This document shows, piece by piece, positions 16,873 to 25,800 of a DNA stretch of 64,000 bases. The position numbers and the translations under genes are program-made. Numbering within the stretch: the stretch's first letter is position 1; every line of letters starts with the position of its first letter. The notes beneath the pieces were generated by a model that was not told the DNA's origin, searched no databases, and was given only the letters and a program-made list of their open reading frames with translations. The stretch is from CBDDIP01 sp965229005 (GTDB lineage Bacteria > Actinomycetota > Acidimicrobiia > Acidimicrobiales > Ilumatobacteraceae): assembly GCA_965229005.1 (NCBI GenBank), contig CBDDIP010000002.1, positions 2,976,001-3,040,000 on the forward strand, read 5' to 3'.

Positions 16873-18468
16873 GCGCTGCGCCACGGCAGCCGAGGCGTTC
16901 CAGCCCGACCGCGATCGGATGGCGACGAACGCAGACCCGAAGACCAGCAGACCGCTGGCACCACCCAGGACCAACGCCAGTGCGGATTCACGCCGAGAGG
17001 CGTCGAACGGGTGCACGACGACGAGCATCGTCACCGCCGCCAGCCCGCTGCACAACAGCGACTCCACGACGGTGCGAGCGAGCGCGCGCGGCGATGCCGC
17101 GCCGGTGAGGCGATGCACCCGCACGAGCAGCAACGCCGCAGCCACCAGCTGCGCCACGCCATACCCGATGGCCAGCGCCGCGCTGCGCTCGTTGTCGTGG
17201 AGCGACAGCGCCAGCACCACCATCACCGAGGTGCCCACCACCGCACCGGTGACCTGCAGCACGGCGCTGCCACGCACGTCGCCGATGGACATCAGCACGC
17301 GCAGCATGACGAAGGCCACGCCGTAGCCGATCAGTCCGGGTCCGAAGGCCGCCAACGTGTGAGCGATCGGGGCGATGCCCTGGCTGGCGGTCTGCCCGAA
17401 CGCCGCGGCACGGGCAAGCGGCCACGCCAGGACCGCCAGGGCAACGGCGGCCAGCGACAGCAGCGGCAGGCCGATGCGCACCGCACTGTCGATGTCGCGA
17501 CGGAGGTGGTCGATCTCCTGGCGTTGCCAGCGGTCGGCGACGCGCGGCGACAGCGTGGTCGCCAACGGCACGGCGACGAGCGCGTGCGGCAGCACGAAGA
17601 ACGCGAACGCGTAGACGAACACCGCCACCCCACCGGCGGCGCCGTTGCCGAGGACCAGTGCCGCAACCATCGGGACGAACGTGCCGACGACCGACAGCGT
17701 CGCCCATCCGAACGAGCCCCGCAGCGACTGCACTGCGGGGTGGCGCGGGAGCCAACGCACGGCGATCGGCACGCCCTGCAGCCGCAGTGCGATGACCGGA
17801 GTGACCGAGAAGGCGATCACGCCCAGCGTCGTCCCGCCGGCGATCAACCCGAACTGCCACGGTGACAGCGACAGCGACGACTCACTGCCGTGCAACGCCT
17901 GTCGGAACAGCAGGCAGGCGACGATGACGATCACGTTGTTGACCGCTGGGGCCAACGCGGCCGACACGAACCGCCCGCGTGCGCTGAGCGCAGCCGCGGC
18001 CACCATCCCGACCCCGTAGCAGACGAGTTGCGGGATGAACACGAGCAGCATCGGGACCAGCACGTCGAGCTTGTCGCCTGCCGTGCTGGCCGACGGTTCG
18101 GATGCGACGAGCAGGTTGGCGATGATCGGCGACACGATCAACCCGAGCGCCGCCACCGCGGCGAGCCCGACGAGCAGCACTCCCGACGTCGCTGCCGCCG
18201 CCAGGCCGAGGCCCTCGTCGCCACCGTCGCGACGGGCCGCGACGAAGCCGGGCACCAGCACGGCCTGGAGCACGCCACCGGCGGCCAGCTCGAACAGCAG
18301 GTTCGGCACGAGGTTGGCGCTCTGGTACACGTCGCCGAGCAGTCCGCTGCCGAGGACGGCGGCCGTGGCCAGGACGCGACCGAACCCGCTGATGCGCGAC
18401 AACAGCGTGCACGCGGTGACCACCGCGGTATCCCGGCGCAGCGTGCGCTCCCCCATCGCCGCCATCAT
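16837..18468 (-). CDS. murJ: MurJ/MviN-family lipid II flippase-like protein
   Basis: 543 residues with about 14 hydrophobic spans. TLLSRISGFGRVLATAAVLG at the N-terminus and SANLVPNLLFELAAGGVLQ are typical MurJ/MviN MATE-like flippase segments. It probably flips lipid-linked peptidoglycan precursor or another polyprenyl-linked intermediate. It lacks the long C-terminal kinase-like extension of mycobacterial MviN. The ATG overlaps the recN stop (ATGA). A second ATG directly follows the first, so either could be used. Confidence 0.87.
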   Translation of the reverse strand: MMAAMGERTLRRDTAVVTACTLLSRISGFGRVLATAAVLGSGLLGDVYQSANLVPNLLFELAAGGVLQAVLVPGFVAARRDGGDEGLGLAAAATSGVLLVGLAAVAALGLIVSPIIANLLVASEPSASTAGDKLDVLVPMLLVFIPQLVCYGVGMVAAAALSARGRFVSAALAPAVNNVIVIVACLLFRQALHGSESSLSLSPWQFGLIAGGTTLGVIAFSVTPVIALRLQGVPIAVRWLPRHPAVQSLRGSFGWATLSVVGTFVPMVAALVLGNGAAGGVAVFVYAFAFFVLPHALVAVPLATTLSPRVADRWQRQEIDHLRRDIDSAVRIGLPLLSLAAVALAVLAWPLARAAAFGQTASQGIAPIAHTLAAFGPGLIGYGVAFVMLRVLMSIGDVRGSAVLQVTGAVVGTSVMVVLALSLHDNERSAALAIGYGVAQLVAAALLLVRVHRLTGAASPRALARTVVESLLCSGLAAVTMLVVVHPFDASRRESALALVLGGASGLLVFGSAFVAIRSRSGWNASAAVAQRLRLRRSGGAAT

Positions 18469-20054
18469 CGTCGCTTCGAGGGGCCGCCGCGTGCAATGAG
18501 CTCACCCGCGTGGGTTCGCGCAGATGCACCGGCGCGGTGGCCGGACAGCATCCGAGCCACTTCGTCCACTCTCGCGTCACCCTCCACGGGCACCGCGGTG
18601 GCGATCGTCTCGCTGCCAACGACCTGCTTGCGCACCATGACGTGCGAGGACGCGAGTGCAGCCACCTGAGCGAGGTGGGTGACCACGAGCACCTGATGGC
18701 GTTTGCCCAGGCGGGCCAGGGCGTCGCCGACGGCACCAGCCGCGTCGCCACCGATGCCGGCATCGACCTCGTCGAAGACCAGCGTCTCGGGGGCCTCGGT
18801 CAGCACCAGGCGCAGGGCGAGCATCGTGCGCGCCAACTCGCCACCGCTGGCAACGCGGGCCAACGGCAGCAGCGGCGCGCCCGGGTTGGCCGCCAGCAGG
18901 AAGGCGACGTCGTCGCCTGGATCCTCGTCACCGACGACGATGGCGATCGAGGCGTGGACCATCGCCAGGTCGCGCAGGTGGCCCTCGACGCGCTTGGCCA
19001 GCTCGGTGGTCGCGCCACGACGGGTTCGGCCAACGGCGGCCGCCGCCGCACGTTCGCCCTCGAGCGCAGTCCGACGCTCTCGCTCGAGCTCGGCGATCCG
19101 GTCGTCGTAGCTCTCCAGCTCGGCCAGGCGGGCGCGCACCTCGTCACCGAACGCCATCACCGCAGCCAGGTCGTCGCCGTACTTGCGGCGCAGGTCGCGC
19201 AAGAGCTGCCGGCGCTCGCGGATCGCGGCGAGCCGGGCCGGATCCTCGTCGATCGATTCGGCCAGGCCGCGAACCTCCGCTGCGATGTCGGTGAGCTCGA
19301 CGACGGCAGCTCGCAGGCGCCGCTCCAGCTCGACGAACGGCGCCCGCGAGGCCAGGGCGTGCACCGCCTCGCCCGCTGTCTCCAACGAGCCCTGGTCACC
19401 GCTGAGTGCCGCCAGCGCAGCGAGTGCCGCGTCACGGTGGGCCACGGCGCCGGCGAGGACGTCTTCCTCTCGCTCGAGCAGCGCATCCTCGTCGGCATCG
19501 CCGAGACCGGCGGCGTCCAGCTCGGCGACCTGGAAGCGCAGCAGGTCGAGCTCTCGTGCCCGCGTCCGCCCGTCCCCGCCGAGTGCCGCCAACGCAGCAT
19601 CGATCTCGGTGAGCGCGGAACGCGCCGCGCGCAGCGGCGCGAGATCGGTGCCGGCGAAGCGATCGAGAGCAGCGCGCTGGGCGGCCGCGCCGAGCAGGCT
19701 CTGATGGGCGTGCTGACCGTGCAGGTCGACGGCGCGCACGCCGAGCTCGGCCAGCGTGGCGGCGGTCGCCAGACGACCGTTGACGTACGCGCGTGACCGG
19801 CCGTCGGCGGGGATCACGCGAGCGACGATCCACTCCTGATCGTCGACCACGAACCGACCCTCGACGCGCGCCTCGTCGTGTCCGGGTCGGACCATCGACG
19901 CGTCGGCGCGGCCACCGACGAGCAAGCTGATCGCCTCGACCAGCATCGTCTTGCCGGCGCCCGTCTCGCCGGTGAGCGCGGTGAGCCCAGCGCCGAGCAC
20001 GAGGTCGAGCGACTCGATGACGCCGAGCGACTCGATGTGGATCTCGGCGAGCAT
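18465..20054 (-). CDS. recN: DNA repair protein RecN
   Basis: SMC-like ATPase for double-strand break repair. 529 residues, slightly shorter than the E. coli protein. Walker A GLTALTGETGAGKTMLVEA at about 25-45, long coiled-coil middle with many Glu/Arg heptads, signature LARVASGGELARTMLALRL and Walker B TLVFDEVDAGIGG. The start ATG directly follows the nadK stop. Order tlyA-nadK-recN is conserved in actinobacteria. Confidence 0.95.
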   Translation of the reverse strand: MLAEIHIESLGVIESLDLVLGAGLTALTGETGAGKTMLVEAISLLVGGRADASMVRPGHDEARVEGRFVVDDQEWIVARVIPADGRSRAYVNGRLATAATLAELGVRAVDLHGQHAHQSLLGAAAQRAALDRFAGTDLAPLRAARSALTEIDAALAALGGDGRTRARELDLLRFQVAELDAAGLGDADEDALLEREEDVLAGAVAHRDAALAALAALSGDQGSLETAGEAVHALASRAPFVELERRLRAAVVELTDIAAEVRGLAESIDEDPARLAAIRERRQLLRDLRRKYGDDLAAVMAFGDEVRARLAELESYDDRIAELERERRTALEGERAAAAAVGRTRRGATTELAKRVEGHLRDLAMVHASIAIVVGDEDPGDDVAFLLAANPGAPLLPLARVASGGELARTMLALRLVLTEAPETLVFDEVDAGIGGDAAGAVGDALARLGKRHQVLVVTHLAQVAALASSHVMVRKQVVGSETIATAVPVEGDARVDEVARMLSGHRAGASARTHAGELIARGGPSKRR

Positions 20055-20933
20055 CTAGCGGTCCGCGAGCCCGAACTTGGCCTTGAGGATCTGGTGGAAG
20101 CGGCGACGTCCGAAGCGGACGAACTGTGCCGATCGATCCGAGGCTCGCACGGCGACGACGTCGCGCTCGACGAGCATCGCCACCTGCTGGCCGTCCACCG
20201 AGAGCGTGGCTTCGCGGTGACCGCTGACCTCGATGTCCACCTCCTCCTCGGGGTCGAGCACCAGCGAACGATCGAAGAGCATGTGCGGTGACACCGGCGT
20301 CAGCAGCAACGCCCGGTGTCGCGGCGACACGACCGGACCACGCGCCGACAGCGAGTAGGCCGTCGAGCCGGTGGGCGTGGCGATGATCAACCCATCAGCC
20401 GCGTACGAGGTGAACAGGGCACCGTCGATGCGCACGAGCAGGCGCACGGTGTGCCCGGCCTCGCGCTTCTCGACGACGGCTTCGTTCAGCGCGGACCACG
20501 TCGCCGACGACTCGGTCTCGCCGGCGCGCTGCACGTGGACGTCGAGCATCATCCGCTCCTCGATGCTCCACTCCCCCGCCTCCTCGCCGTCCCACCAACG
20601 CTGCAGGGCGTTGGTCAGTGCCGGCGGTTCGACTTCCGACAGGTAGCCGAGCAAGCCGACGTTGACGCCGATGACGGGCACGGGCGCGCCGCCGAGCATC
20701 TGCACGGCGCGCAGCATCGTGCCATCGCCGCCGAGGCTGACGACCAACGACGCACTCGCCGGCGATCGGTCGGCGCCGAGGTCGGCGAGACCCAACGCCT
20801 CGGCATCCTCCGGTGGCATCCAGACGTCGGCGCCGTGCTCGGTCAACCACTGCGCTGCGGCGCGGGCCAGCGCGGCAGCTTCGAGCCGCTCGTGGTGAGC
20901 GACGAGGAAGACGCTGCGCTTGGCGTCGGTCAT
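20055..20933 (-). CDS. nadK: NAD kinase
   Basis: Phosphorylates NAD to NADP. 292 residues with SLGGDGTMLRAVQML (GGDGT), SALNEAVVEKREAG (the conserved Asn-Glu) and PTGSTAYSLSARGPVV. In the last motif the usual second Gly of AGGP is Arg, confirmed at codon level (cgt). Translationally coupled to tlyA: its ATG overlaps the tlyA stop. Confidence 0.94.
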   Translation of the reverse strand: MTDAKRSVFLVAHHERLEAAALARAAAQWLTEHGADVWMPPEDAEALGLADLGADRSPASASLVVSLGGDGTMLRAVQMLGGAPVPVIGVNVGLLGYLSEVEPPALTNALQRWWDGEEAGEWSIEERMMLDVHVQRAGETESSATWSALNEAVVEKREAGHTVRLLVRIDGALFTSYAADGLIIATPTGSTAYSLSARGPVVSPRHRALLLTPVSPHMLFDRSLVLDPEEEVDIEVSGHREATLSVDGQQVAMLVERDVVAVRASDRSAQFVRFGRRRFHQILKAKFGLADR

Positions 20934-21691
20934 GACGCGCCACCAGCGGCGGGTGCGGTGGTCGCGTGCACGAGGAGCTCGCGGTTGCCGTCACCGCCGG
21001 TGATCGGAGAATCGATCCAGCCGACGACGGTGCAGCCGTGCTCGACGAGGCTGGCGTCGATCTCACCGCGAACGCGCTCGTGGATGGCAGGGTCGACGAT
21101 GACGCCACGCCCGCGACTGACCTCGACCCGGCCGGCTTCGAACTGCGGTTTGACGAGCAGGACCAACGTGCCCCCTGGTGCACACACCCCGGTGATCGCT
21201 GCGATCACGCGACGCAACGAGATGAAGGAGAGATCGGCGACGACCATATCGACGACGGCTCCGATTCTGTCCGGTGTGGCGTCGCGGATGTGGAACCGTT
21301 CGAACACGACGACGCGGTCGTCGTTGCGGATCCGAGGGTGCAGCTGCCCGTGCCCGACGTCGACGGCGAACACCTGGCGCGCCCCACGCTGCAACAGGCA
21401 GTCGGTGAAGCCACCGGTGGACGCACCGGCATCGAGCACGGCGAGCCCGGACACGTCGATCTCGAACGCCACCAGCGCGGCATCGAGCTTCTCGCCGCCG
21501 CGGCTGACGAACCGCGGGCCGTCGCCGAGCATCGTGACCGCATCCCCGGGCGCGACGAGACGGGCGACCTTGTCCGCGAGTGCGCCGTTGACGAGCACAC
21601 GCCGAGCCTCGACCGCGCGAGCGGCGTCGGTTCGACTGGTGACGAGGTGGCGGCGAACCAGCTCGGCGTCGAGCCGCGAACGCCTGGCCAC
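20930..21691 (-). CDS. tlyA: TlyA-family 16S/23S rRNA 2'-O-methyltransferase
   Basis: 253 residues. N-terminal S4 domain (RLDAELVRRHLVTSRTDAAR) and an FtsJ-like SAM domain with LDAGASTGGFTDCLLQRGA and VADLSFISLRRV. TlyA methylates rRNA cytidines and is linked to capreomycin susceptibility in mycobacteria. The GTG at 21691 gives VARRSRLDAEL, the usual N-terminus. It follows the Lys/Ala-tailed gene by 13 bases. Confidence 0.93.
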   Translation of the reverse strand: MARRSRLDAELVRRHLVTSRTDAARAVEARRVLVNGALADKVARLVAPGDAVTMLGDGPRFVSRGGEKLDAALVAFEIDVSGLAVLDAGASTGGFTDCLLQRGARQVFAVDVGHGQLHPRIRNDDRVVVFERFHIRDATPDRIGAVVDMVVADLSFISLRRVIAAITGVCAPGGTLVLLVKPQFEAGRVEVSRGRGVIVDPAIHERVRGEIDASLVEHGCTVVGWIDSPITGGDGNRELLVHATTAPAAGGAS

Positions 21692-21704
21692 CGTGGCGGT
21701 GGGC

Positions 21705-22241
21705 CTACGCCCGCTTCGCCGGCGCCTTGCGCGCGGCGAGCTTGGCAACACCGGAGGAGCCGGCAGCCTTCTTGGTCGGCGCAGCCTTCTTCGCTGCGGC
21801 CTTCTTCGCTGGCGCCTTCTTGGCCGGCGCAGCCTTCTTCGCTGCGGCCTTCTTGGCAGGTGCCTTCTTGGCAGCAGCGGCCTTCTTCGCCGGCGCAGCC
21901 TTCTTTGCCGGTGCCGTCGCCGGCGCGGTTTCGGCGGCCGGCTTCTTCGACGTGATCCCGAGGGTGGAGGCCAGCTCCTCGACGCGCGACTCGACACCAT
22001 CGAGGCGACCCGCGAAGCGACCGAGCTGCTTGGCGACTTCCGCCTGCACCGCGGACACCAACTGCTCGGTGGCCGAGCGTCCACGCTCGACGAGGTGGGC
22101 CACGGTCTGCTCGGCGTCCTTGCGGCGCACCTCGCCGGTCTTCACCAGGTCGGCGACGAGCTTCTCAGCTTTCGACTGCGAGAGCTCGGTGAACTGCATC
22201 CCAGCATCGAGGAACCGCTTGAACAGTGCGTTGCTTGCCAT
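21705..22241 (-). CDS. coiled-coil protein with histone H1-like Lys/Ala/Pro tail
   Basis: 178 residues. Residues 1-95 are predicted alpha-helical (ALFKRFLDAGMQFTELSQ, then repeated VEE/LVER heptads), similar to phasin-like or DUF-type small helical proteins. Residues 99-178 are almost only Lys, Ala and Pro in PAKKA/AAKKA repeats like eukaryotic H1 tails and actinobacterial HupB tails. Likely a DNA- or polyanion-binding protein, but no family can be named. Leaderless start: the ATG is 6 bases after TAGGCT. Confidence 0.75.
   Translation of the reverse strand: MASNALFKRFLDAGMQFTELSQSKAEKLVADLVKTGEVRRKDAEQTVAHLVERGRSATEQLVSAVQAEVAKQLGRFAGRLDGVESRVEELASTLGITSKKPAAETAPATAPAKKAAPAKKAAAAKKAPAKKAAAKKAAPAKKAPAKKAAAKKAAPTKKAAGSSGVAKLAARKAPAKRA
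21762..21911 (-). repeat. Lys/Ala/Pro codon repeat in the H1-like tail
   Basis: Degenerate repeats of GCC/GCG AAG AAG codons encoding PAKKA and AAKKA units, residues about 111-160 of the gene at 21705-22241. Confidence 0.85.
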
Positions 22242-22247
22242 CGTCCC

Positions 22248-22253
22248 AGCCTA
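22248..22253 (-). promoter_or_regulatory. leaderless -10 box of the H1-like-tail gene
   Basis: TAGGCT on the minus strand, 6 bases before the ATG at 22241. It probably drives the gene together with tlyA-nadK-recN-murJ. Confidence 0.55.
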
Positions 22254-22261
22254 TCGGTGCC

Positions 22262-23068
22262 TCACCAGCCCCCGATGACGAGGTCGGCAGCTGCGGCCAG
22301 GTCGGGCAGCTCCCGATCGGGCGCGGGTGGTTCCGTGCTCCCGGCCGCGGTGACGCCGGTGAGCACCAATGCGTATCGGCATCCGAGCGTGCGGGCGAAC
22401 AGCCCGTCGGTCGACGGCCGGTCACCGACCATCACCGCACCGGTCGCAGCAGCATCTCCGATCGTGGTCCGGACCAGTTCGGCCATCGGCGCGTACGGCT
22501 TGCCGGCCACGACCGCCGACAGGCCGGTGGCCCGCTCGACGGCGGCCAGGATCGAACCACCGCCGGGGATCGGCCCGTTGGGTGTCGGGTACGTCGCGTC
22601 GTCGTTCGTCCCGATCAATCGGGCGCCCCGGCCCACAGCTCCGGCAGCGCGGCGCAAACCCTCGTAGTCGAAGGAGCGGTGGAAGCCGACGACGACCGCA
22701 TCCACGACGACACCCGGAGCGTCGATGTCGGCAGCGTCGACCACCGCGACGCCACGGGCCTCGAGCGCCTCCACCACGCCCGGGCCGCCGCAGACGAAGG
22801 CCCGTTCGCCGGGTTGCATCAACAGCGCACCTGCCTGCGCGGACGTGAGCACGTCGCCCACGGCGGGGATGCCGATGCCTGCGAGCGACCGCTCCTGGTC
22901 GGCGAGCAGCGAGAACGAGTTGTTGGTGACGAACAGCACCCGGTGACCGTGGGCGCGCAGTCGAGCGATCGCCTCGACCGACCCGGGGATCGGCTCGTGT
23001 GACAGCCACACCACGCCGTCGAGGTCGCACAGGACTGAGGTCGGGAAAGGTGCGGGCTCAGCAGGCAT
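22262..23068 (-). CDS. NagD-like HAD-IIA phosphatase
   Basis: 268 residues: motif I LCDLDGVVWLSHEPIPGS, motif II VTNNS, cap region VVVGFHRSFDYEGL, motif III GKPYAPM and motif IV VMVGDRPSTDG. These define the HAD-IIA group (NagD, p-nitrophenyl phosphatase, 4-nitrophenyl phosphate or glycerol-phosphate phosphatases). I use the ATG at 23068; an in-frame ATG at 23080 would place the palindrome partly inside the gene. A homologous HAD gene sits near tlyA in mycobacteria. Confidence 0.85.
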   Translation of the reverse strand: MPAEPAPFPTSVLCDLDGVVWLSHEPIPGSVEAIARLRAHGHRVLFVTNNSFSLLADQERSLAGIGIPAVGDVLTSAQAGALLMQPGERAFVCGGPGVVEALEARGVAVVDAADIDAPGVVVDAVVVGFHRSFDYEGLRRAAGAVGRGARLIGTNDDATYPTPNGPIPGGGSILAAVERATGLSAVVAGKPYAPMAELVRTTIGDAAATGAVMVGDRPSTDGLFARTLGCRYALVLTGVTAAGSTEPPAPDRELPDLAAAADLVIGGW

Positions 23069-23070
23069 GG

Positions 23071-23104
23071 AGGTTGCCATGTTGGCATGCCGACCTGGCA
23101 ACCT
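23071..23104. promoter_or_regulatory. nested palindrome between divergent genes, operator candidate
   Basis: Outer arms AGGTTGCCA (23071-23079) and TGGCAACCT (23096-23104), both perfect, enclose an inner palindrome GGCATGCC (23084-23091). Located between the start of the NagD-like gene (minus) and the DUF1015 gene (plus). Confidence 0.6.
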
Positions 23105-23110
23105 GGGGTG

Positions 23111-24307
23111 GTGCCTCGCTTCGAACCGTTCCGCGCCCTTCGTTACGCCCCGTCGCTCCCGCTCGACGACGTCATCGCCCCGCCCTACGACGTCCTGTCG
23201 GCAGAGGACGTCGCCCGGCTCGCCGACCGCCACCCCAACAACATCGTGCACATCGACGTCCCCGCCGAACCCGATGCCGTTGAAGACGGCGATCGGTACG
23301 AGCACGCCGCCGCCTTGCTGTGGGCGTGGCGTGAATCACGCGTGCTCGTGGTCGACGACGTCCCCAGCTTCACCCTGTACCGGATGCGGTTCGTCGATGA
23401 GACCGGCGCGTCGCGCGACACCGTCGGGGTGATCGGCGCGCTGGAGGTGGTCGACGAGGGCGCCGGCGGGGTGCTCCCCCACGAACGCACGACGCCGAAG
23501 GCGAAGACCGATCGGCTCGACCTCACCCGCGCCACCGAGTCCAACCTGTCGCCGGTGTGGGGGCTGTCGCTCAGTGCCGGCCTCAGCGATCTGCTCGCCG
23601 CACCTGGCGAGCCGCTCGGCTCGACGACCGTCGACGGGGTCGACCACGTCGTCGAACTGGTCGACGACCCCGCACGAGTCGAGGCCATCGCCGCGGCCGT
23701 CGGGGCGCAGCCGGTGCTGATCGCGGACGGTCATCATCGCTACGCCATCAGCCGCACCTACCGCGACGAGCAGCGCGCCGCCGGTGCCGCAGATGGACCG
23801 GCCGAGCTGACCATGACCTACGTCGCCGAGCTCGTCGAGGACCAGCTGAGCATCGACGCCATCCACCGCCTGTACCACGGCGTCAGCGCGACCGATCTCG
23901 GCGAGGCGCTGAGCTCGTGCTTCGACCTCGCTCCCGCCGGCCCGGTCGACGCCACGTTTCCGGCGCAGCTCGTCGGCCGCGGTGCGCTGTGCCTCGTGGA
24001 CGAGCGTGGCATCGGCACCTGGCTGACCCCAAAGGCAGATGCGCTGTCCGGCGTGCGCGCGCTCGACGGCGCCTACCTCGAGCATGCGCTCGGCGAGTTC
24101 GACATCGACGTCACCTACCAGCACGGCGTGGACGAGGTGCTCCACGCGTTGTCGACCGGGCTGGCGTCGGCTGCGGTCCTGATCCGGCCGACCAGCATCG
24201 AGGAGATCCGTCGCACTGCCGACGAGCGGCTGCTGATGCCCCCGAAGTCGACGTTCTTCACCCCGAAGCTGCGCACCGGCTTGGTCGTTCGCCCACTTCA
24301 GGGCTGA
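23111..24307 (+). CDS. DUF1015 family protein
   Basis: About 398 residues. The N-terminus PRFEPFRALRY followed by VIAPPYDVLS and the central IADGHHRYAISRTY signature are hallmarks of DUF1015 (COG4198). The biochemical role of the family is not established. The start is ambiguous: GTG at 23111 or 23108 just before the conserved PRFEPF, or ATG at 23087 inside the palindrome. I chose 23111. Confidence 0.82.
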   Translation: MPRFEPFRALRYAPSLPLDDVIAPPYDVLSAEDVARLADRHPNNIVHIDVPAEPDAVEDGDRYEHAAALLWAWRESRVLVVDDVPSFTLYRMRFVDETGASRDTVGVIGALEVVDEGAGGVLPHERTTPKAKTDRLDLTRATESNLSPVWGLSLSAGLSDLLAAPGEPLGSTTVDGVDHVVELVDDPARVEAIAAAVGAQPVLIADGHHRYAISRTYRDEQRAAGAADGPAELTMTYVAELVEDQLSIDAIHRLYHGVSATDLGEALSSCFDLAPAGPVDATFPAQLVGRGALCLVDERGIGTWLTPKADALSGVRALDGAYLEHALGEFDIDVTYQHGVDEVLHALSTGLASAAVLIRPTSIEEIRRTADERLLMPPKSTFFTPKLRTGLVVRPLQG

Positions 24308-24355
24308 CCGATGCAGCCCTGACACGACCTTGACGGTTCGGCGATCACGGCTCTC

Positions 24356-24361
24356 TACACT
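24356..24361 (+). promoter_or_regulatory. leaderless -10 box of fba
   Basis: TACACT, 7 bases before the GTG of fba. A TTGACG at 24330-24335 could act as -35 but the spacer would be 20 bases. Confidence 0.6.
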
Positions 24362-24368
24362 TTGCGAC

Positions 24369-25454
24369 GTGACTGCTGACCGTCTTGCTGACCAGTTCCC
24401 CGCCGGTGTCCTCACGGGTGCCGCGGTGTCCGAAGTGTTCGCCGTGGCCAAGACGCAGGGCTTCGCCCTGCCGGCCGCCAACTGCACGGGATCGAACACG
24501 ATCAACGGCGTGCTGGAGACCGCGGCGAAGGTCAACTCGCCGGTGATCATCCAGTTCTCCCACGGTGGCAGCGCATTCGTTGCCGGCAAGGGGATCGGCG
24601 TCAAGGGCGACCAGCCGTCGATCCTCGGGTCGATCGCCGCCGCCCATCACGTGCACACCGTGGCCGCGGCCTACGGCGCACGAGTGATCCTGCACACCGA
24701 CCACTGCGCCAAGGACAAGCTCGGCTGGATCGACGGGCTGCTCGACGCCGGCGAGGCGCACTTCGCCGCCACCGGCCGCCCGTTGTACAGCTCGCACATG
24801 CTCGACCTGTCCGAGGAGCCGCTGGAGGAGAACCTCGACATCTGCGTCCGCTACCTCACTCGCATGGCAGCGATGGGCATGACGCTGGAGATCGAGCTCG
24901 GCATCACCGGCGGCGAGGAGGACGGAGTCGACAACAGCGGCGCGGACCAGGCCGACCTGTACTCGAAGCCCGAAGAGGTGGCCTACGCCTACGAGCGCCT
25001 GCTCGACGTCAGCCCCCGCTTCACGATCGCTGCTGCATTTGGCAACGTGCACGGGGTCTACAAGCCGGGCAACGTGCAGCTCAAGCCGAGCATCCTGCGC
25101 GACTCGCAGGAGTACATCGCCCAGAAGTTCGGCACCGGCCCCAACCCGGTCGACTTCGTCTTCCATGGTGGCTCCGGCTCCAGTCCGGCCGAGATCCGCG
25201 AGGCGATCAGCTACGGCGTGGTGAAGATGAACATCGACACCGATCTGCAGTGGGCCCTGTGGGACGGCATCCGCCGCTACGACCAGGACAAGCACGACTA
25301 CCTCCAGGGTCAGCTGGGCAACCCGACCGGCGCCGACGCACCGAACAAGAAGCACTACGACCCGCGGGTGTGGTTGCGAGCCGCCGAGGTGAGCTTCAAC
25401 GAGCGCCTGGCGCAGTCGTTCGCCGAGCTCGACAACGTCGGCACGCTGGGCTGA
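24369..25454 (+). CDS. fba: class II fructose-1,6-bisphosphate aldolase
   Basis: Zinc-dependent aldolase of glycolysis and gluconeogenesis. 361 residues in the long (E. coli FbaA-like) form: PAANCTGSNTINGVLETA, ILHTDHCAKDK (zinc His), GVYKPGNVQLKP, FVFHGGSGSS and KMNIDTDLQWA (phosphate and Schiff-free active site loops). The GTG is placed by the leaderless -10 spacing. Stand-alone gene convergent with the OB-fold gene. Confidence 0.96.
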   Translation: MTADRLADQFPAGVLTGAAVSEVFAVAKTQGFALPAANCTGSNTINGVLETAAKVNSPVIIQFSHGGSAFVAGKGIGVKGDQPSILGSIAAAHHVHTVAAAYGARVILHTDHCAKDKLGWIDGLLDAGEAHFAATGRPLYSSHMLDLSEEPLEENLDICVRYLTRMAAMGMTLEIELGITGGEEDGVDNSGADQADLYSKPEEVAYAYERLLDVSPRFTIAAAFGNVHGVYKPGNVQLKPSILRDSQEYIAQKFGTGPNPVDFVFHGGSGSSPAEIREAISYGVVKMNIDTDLQWALWDGIRRYDQDKHDYLQGQLGNPTGADAPNKKHYDPRVWLRAAEVSFNERLAQSFAELDNVGTLG

Positions 25455-25473
25455 CACCCAACAGCCGACCACA

Positions 25474-25800
25474 TCAGCCGGCGTCAGCGAGCTGAGCTGC
25501 CGCCGCAGCGACCAGCTTGCGCACCTGCGCACGCTTGCCGGCGACGACGACCCCGCTCGCCACCACCTCCGTTCGACTTTGTGTCGCCGCGCCACTGCGG
25601 AAGAAGCGACGCTTGACGATGCCGGTGACGACGACCTCGGTACCGGCCGCGAGGTGACTGGACTCCGGTGCGTCGAACCACGCGACCGGCACGGATGCCG
25701 CCGCGGTGGTGACCTCCAACGAGAGCAAGCGCGATCCGGAGGCGAGCGTGCGCTCGACCGGGTCGCTGGACAGGGTTCCGCGAAGCACGACGACGTTCAT
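25474..25800 (-). CDS. small single-strand-binding-like OB-fold protein
   Basis: 108 residues: MNVVVLRGTLSSDP start, LLSLEVTTAAASVPVAWF and GTEVVVTGIVKRRFFRSG, a pattern resembling SSB N-terminal OB folds (NVVVLxGxL, then strand pairs). There is no acidic C-terminal tail of true SSB, and it ends in a basic-to-Ala helix. ATG with GGGAAGG upstream. Could be an accessory SSB paralogue; function unknown. Confidence 0.65.
   Translation of the reverse strand: MNVVVLRGTLSSDPVERTLASGSRLLSLEVTTAAASVPVAWFDAPESSHLAAGTEVVVTGIVKRRFFRSGAATQSRTEVVASGVVVAGKRAQVRKLVAAAAAQLADAG

Noticed and set aside
20316..22667. 783-codon plus-strand open frame
   Set aside because: Antisense to nadK, tlyA and the H1-like-tail gene. 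Its length comes from third-position GC bias, and no domain is visible.
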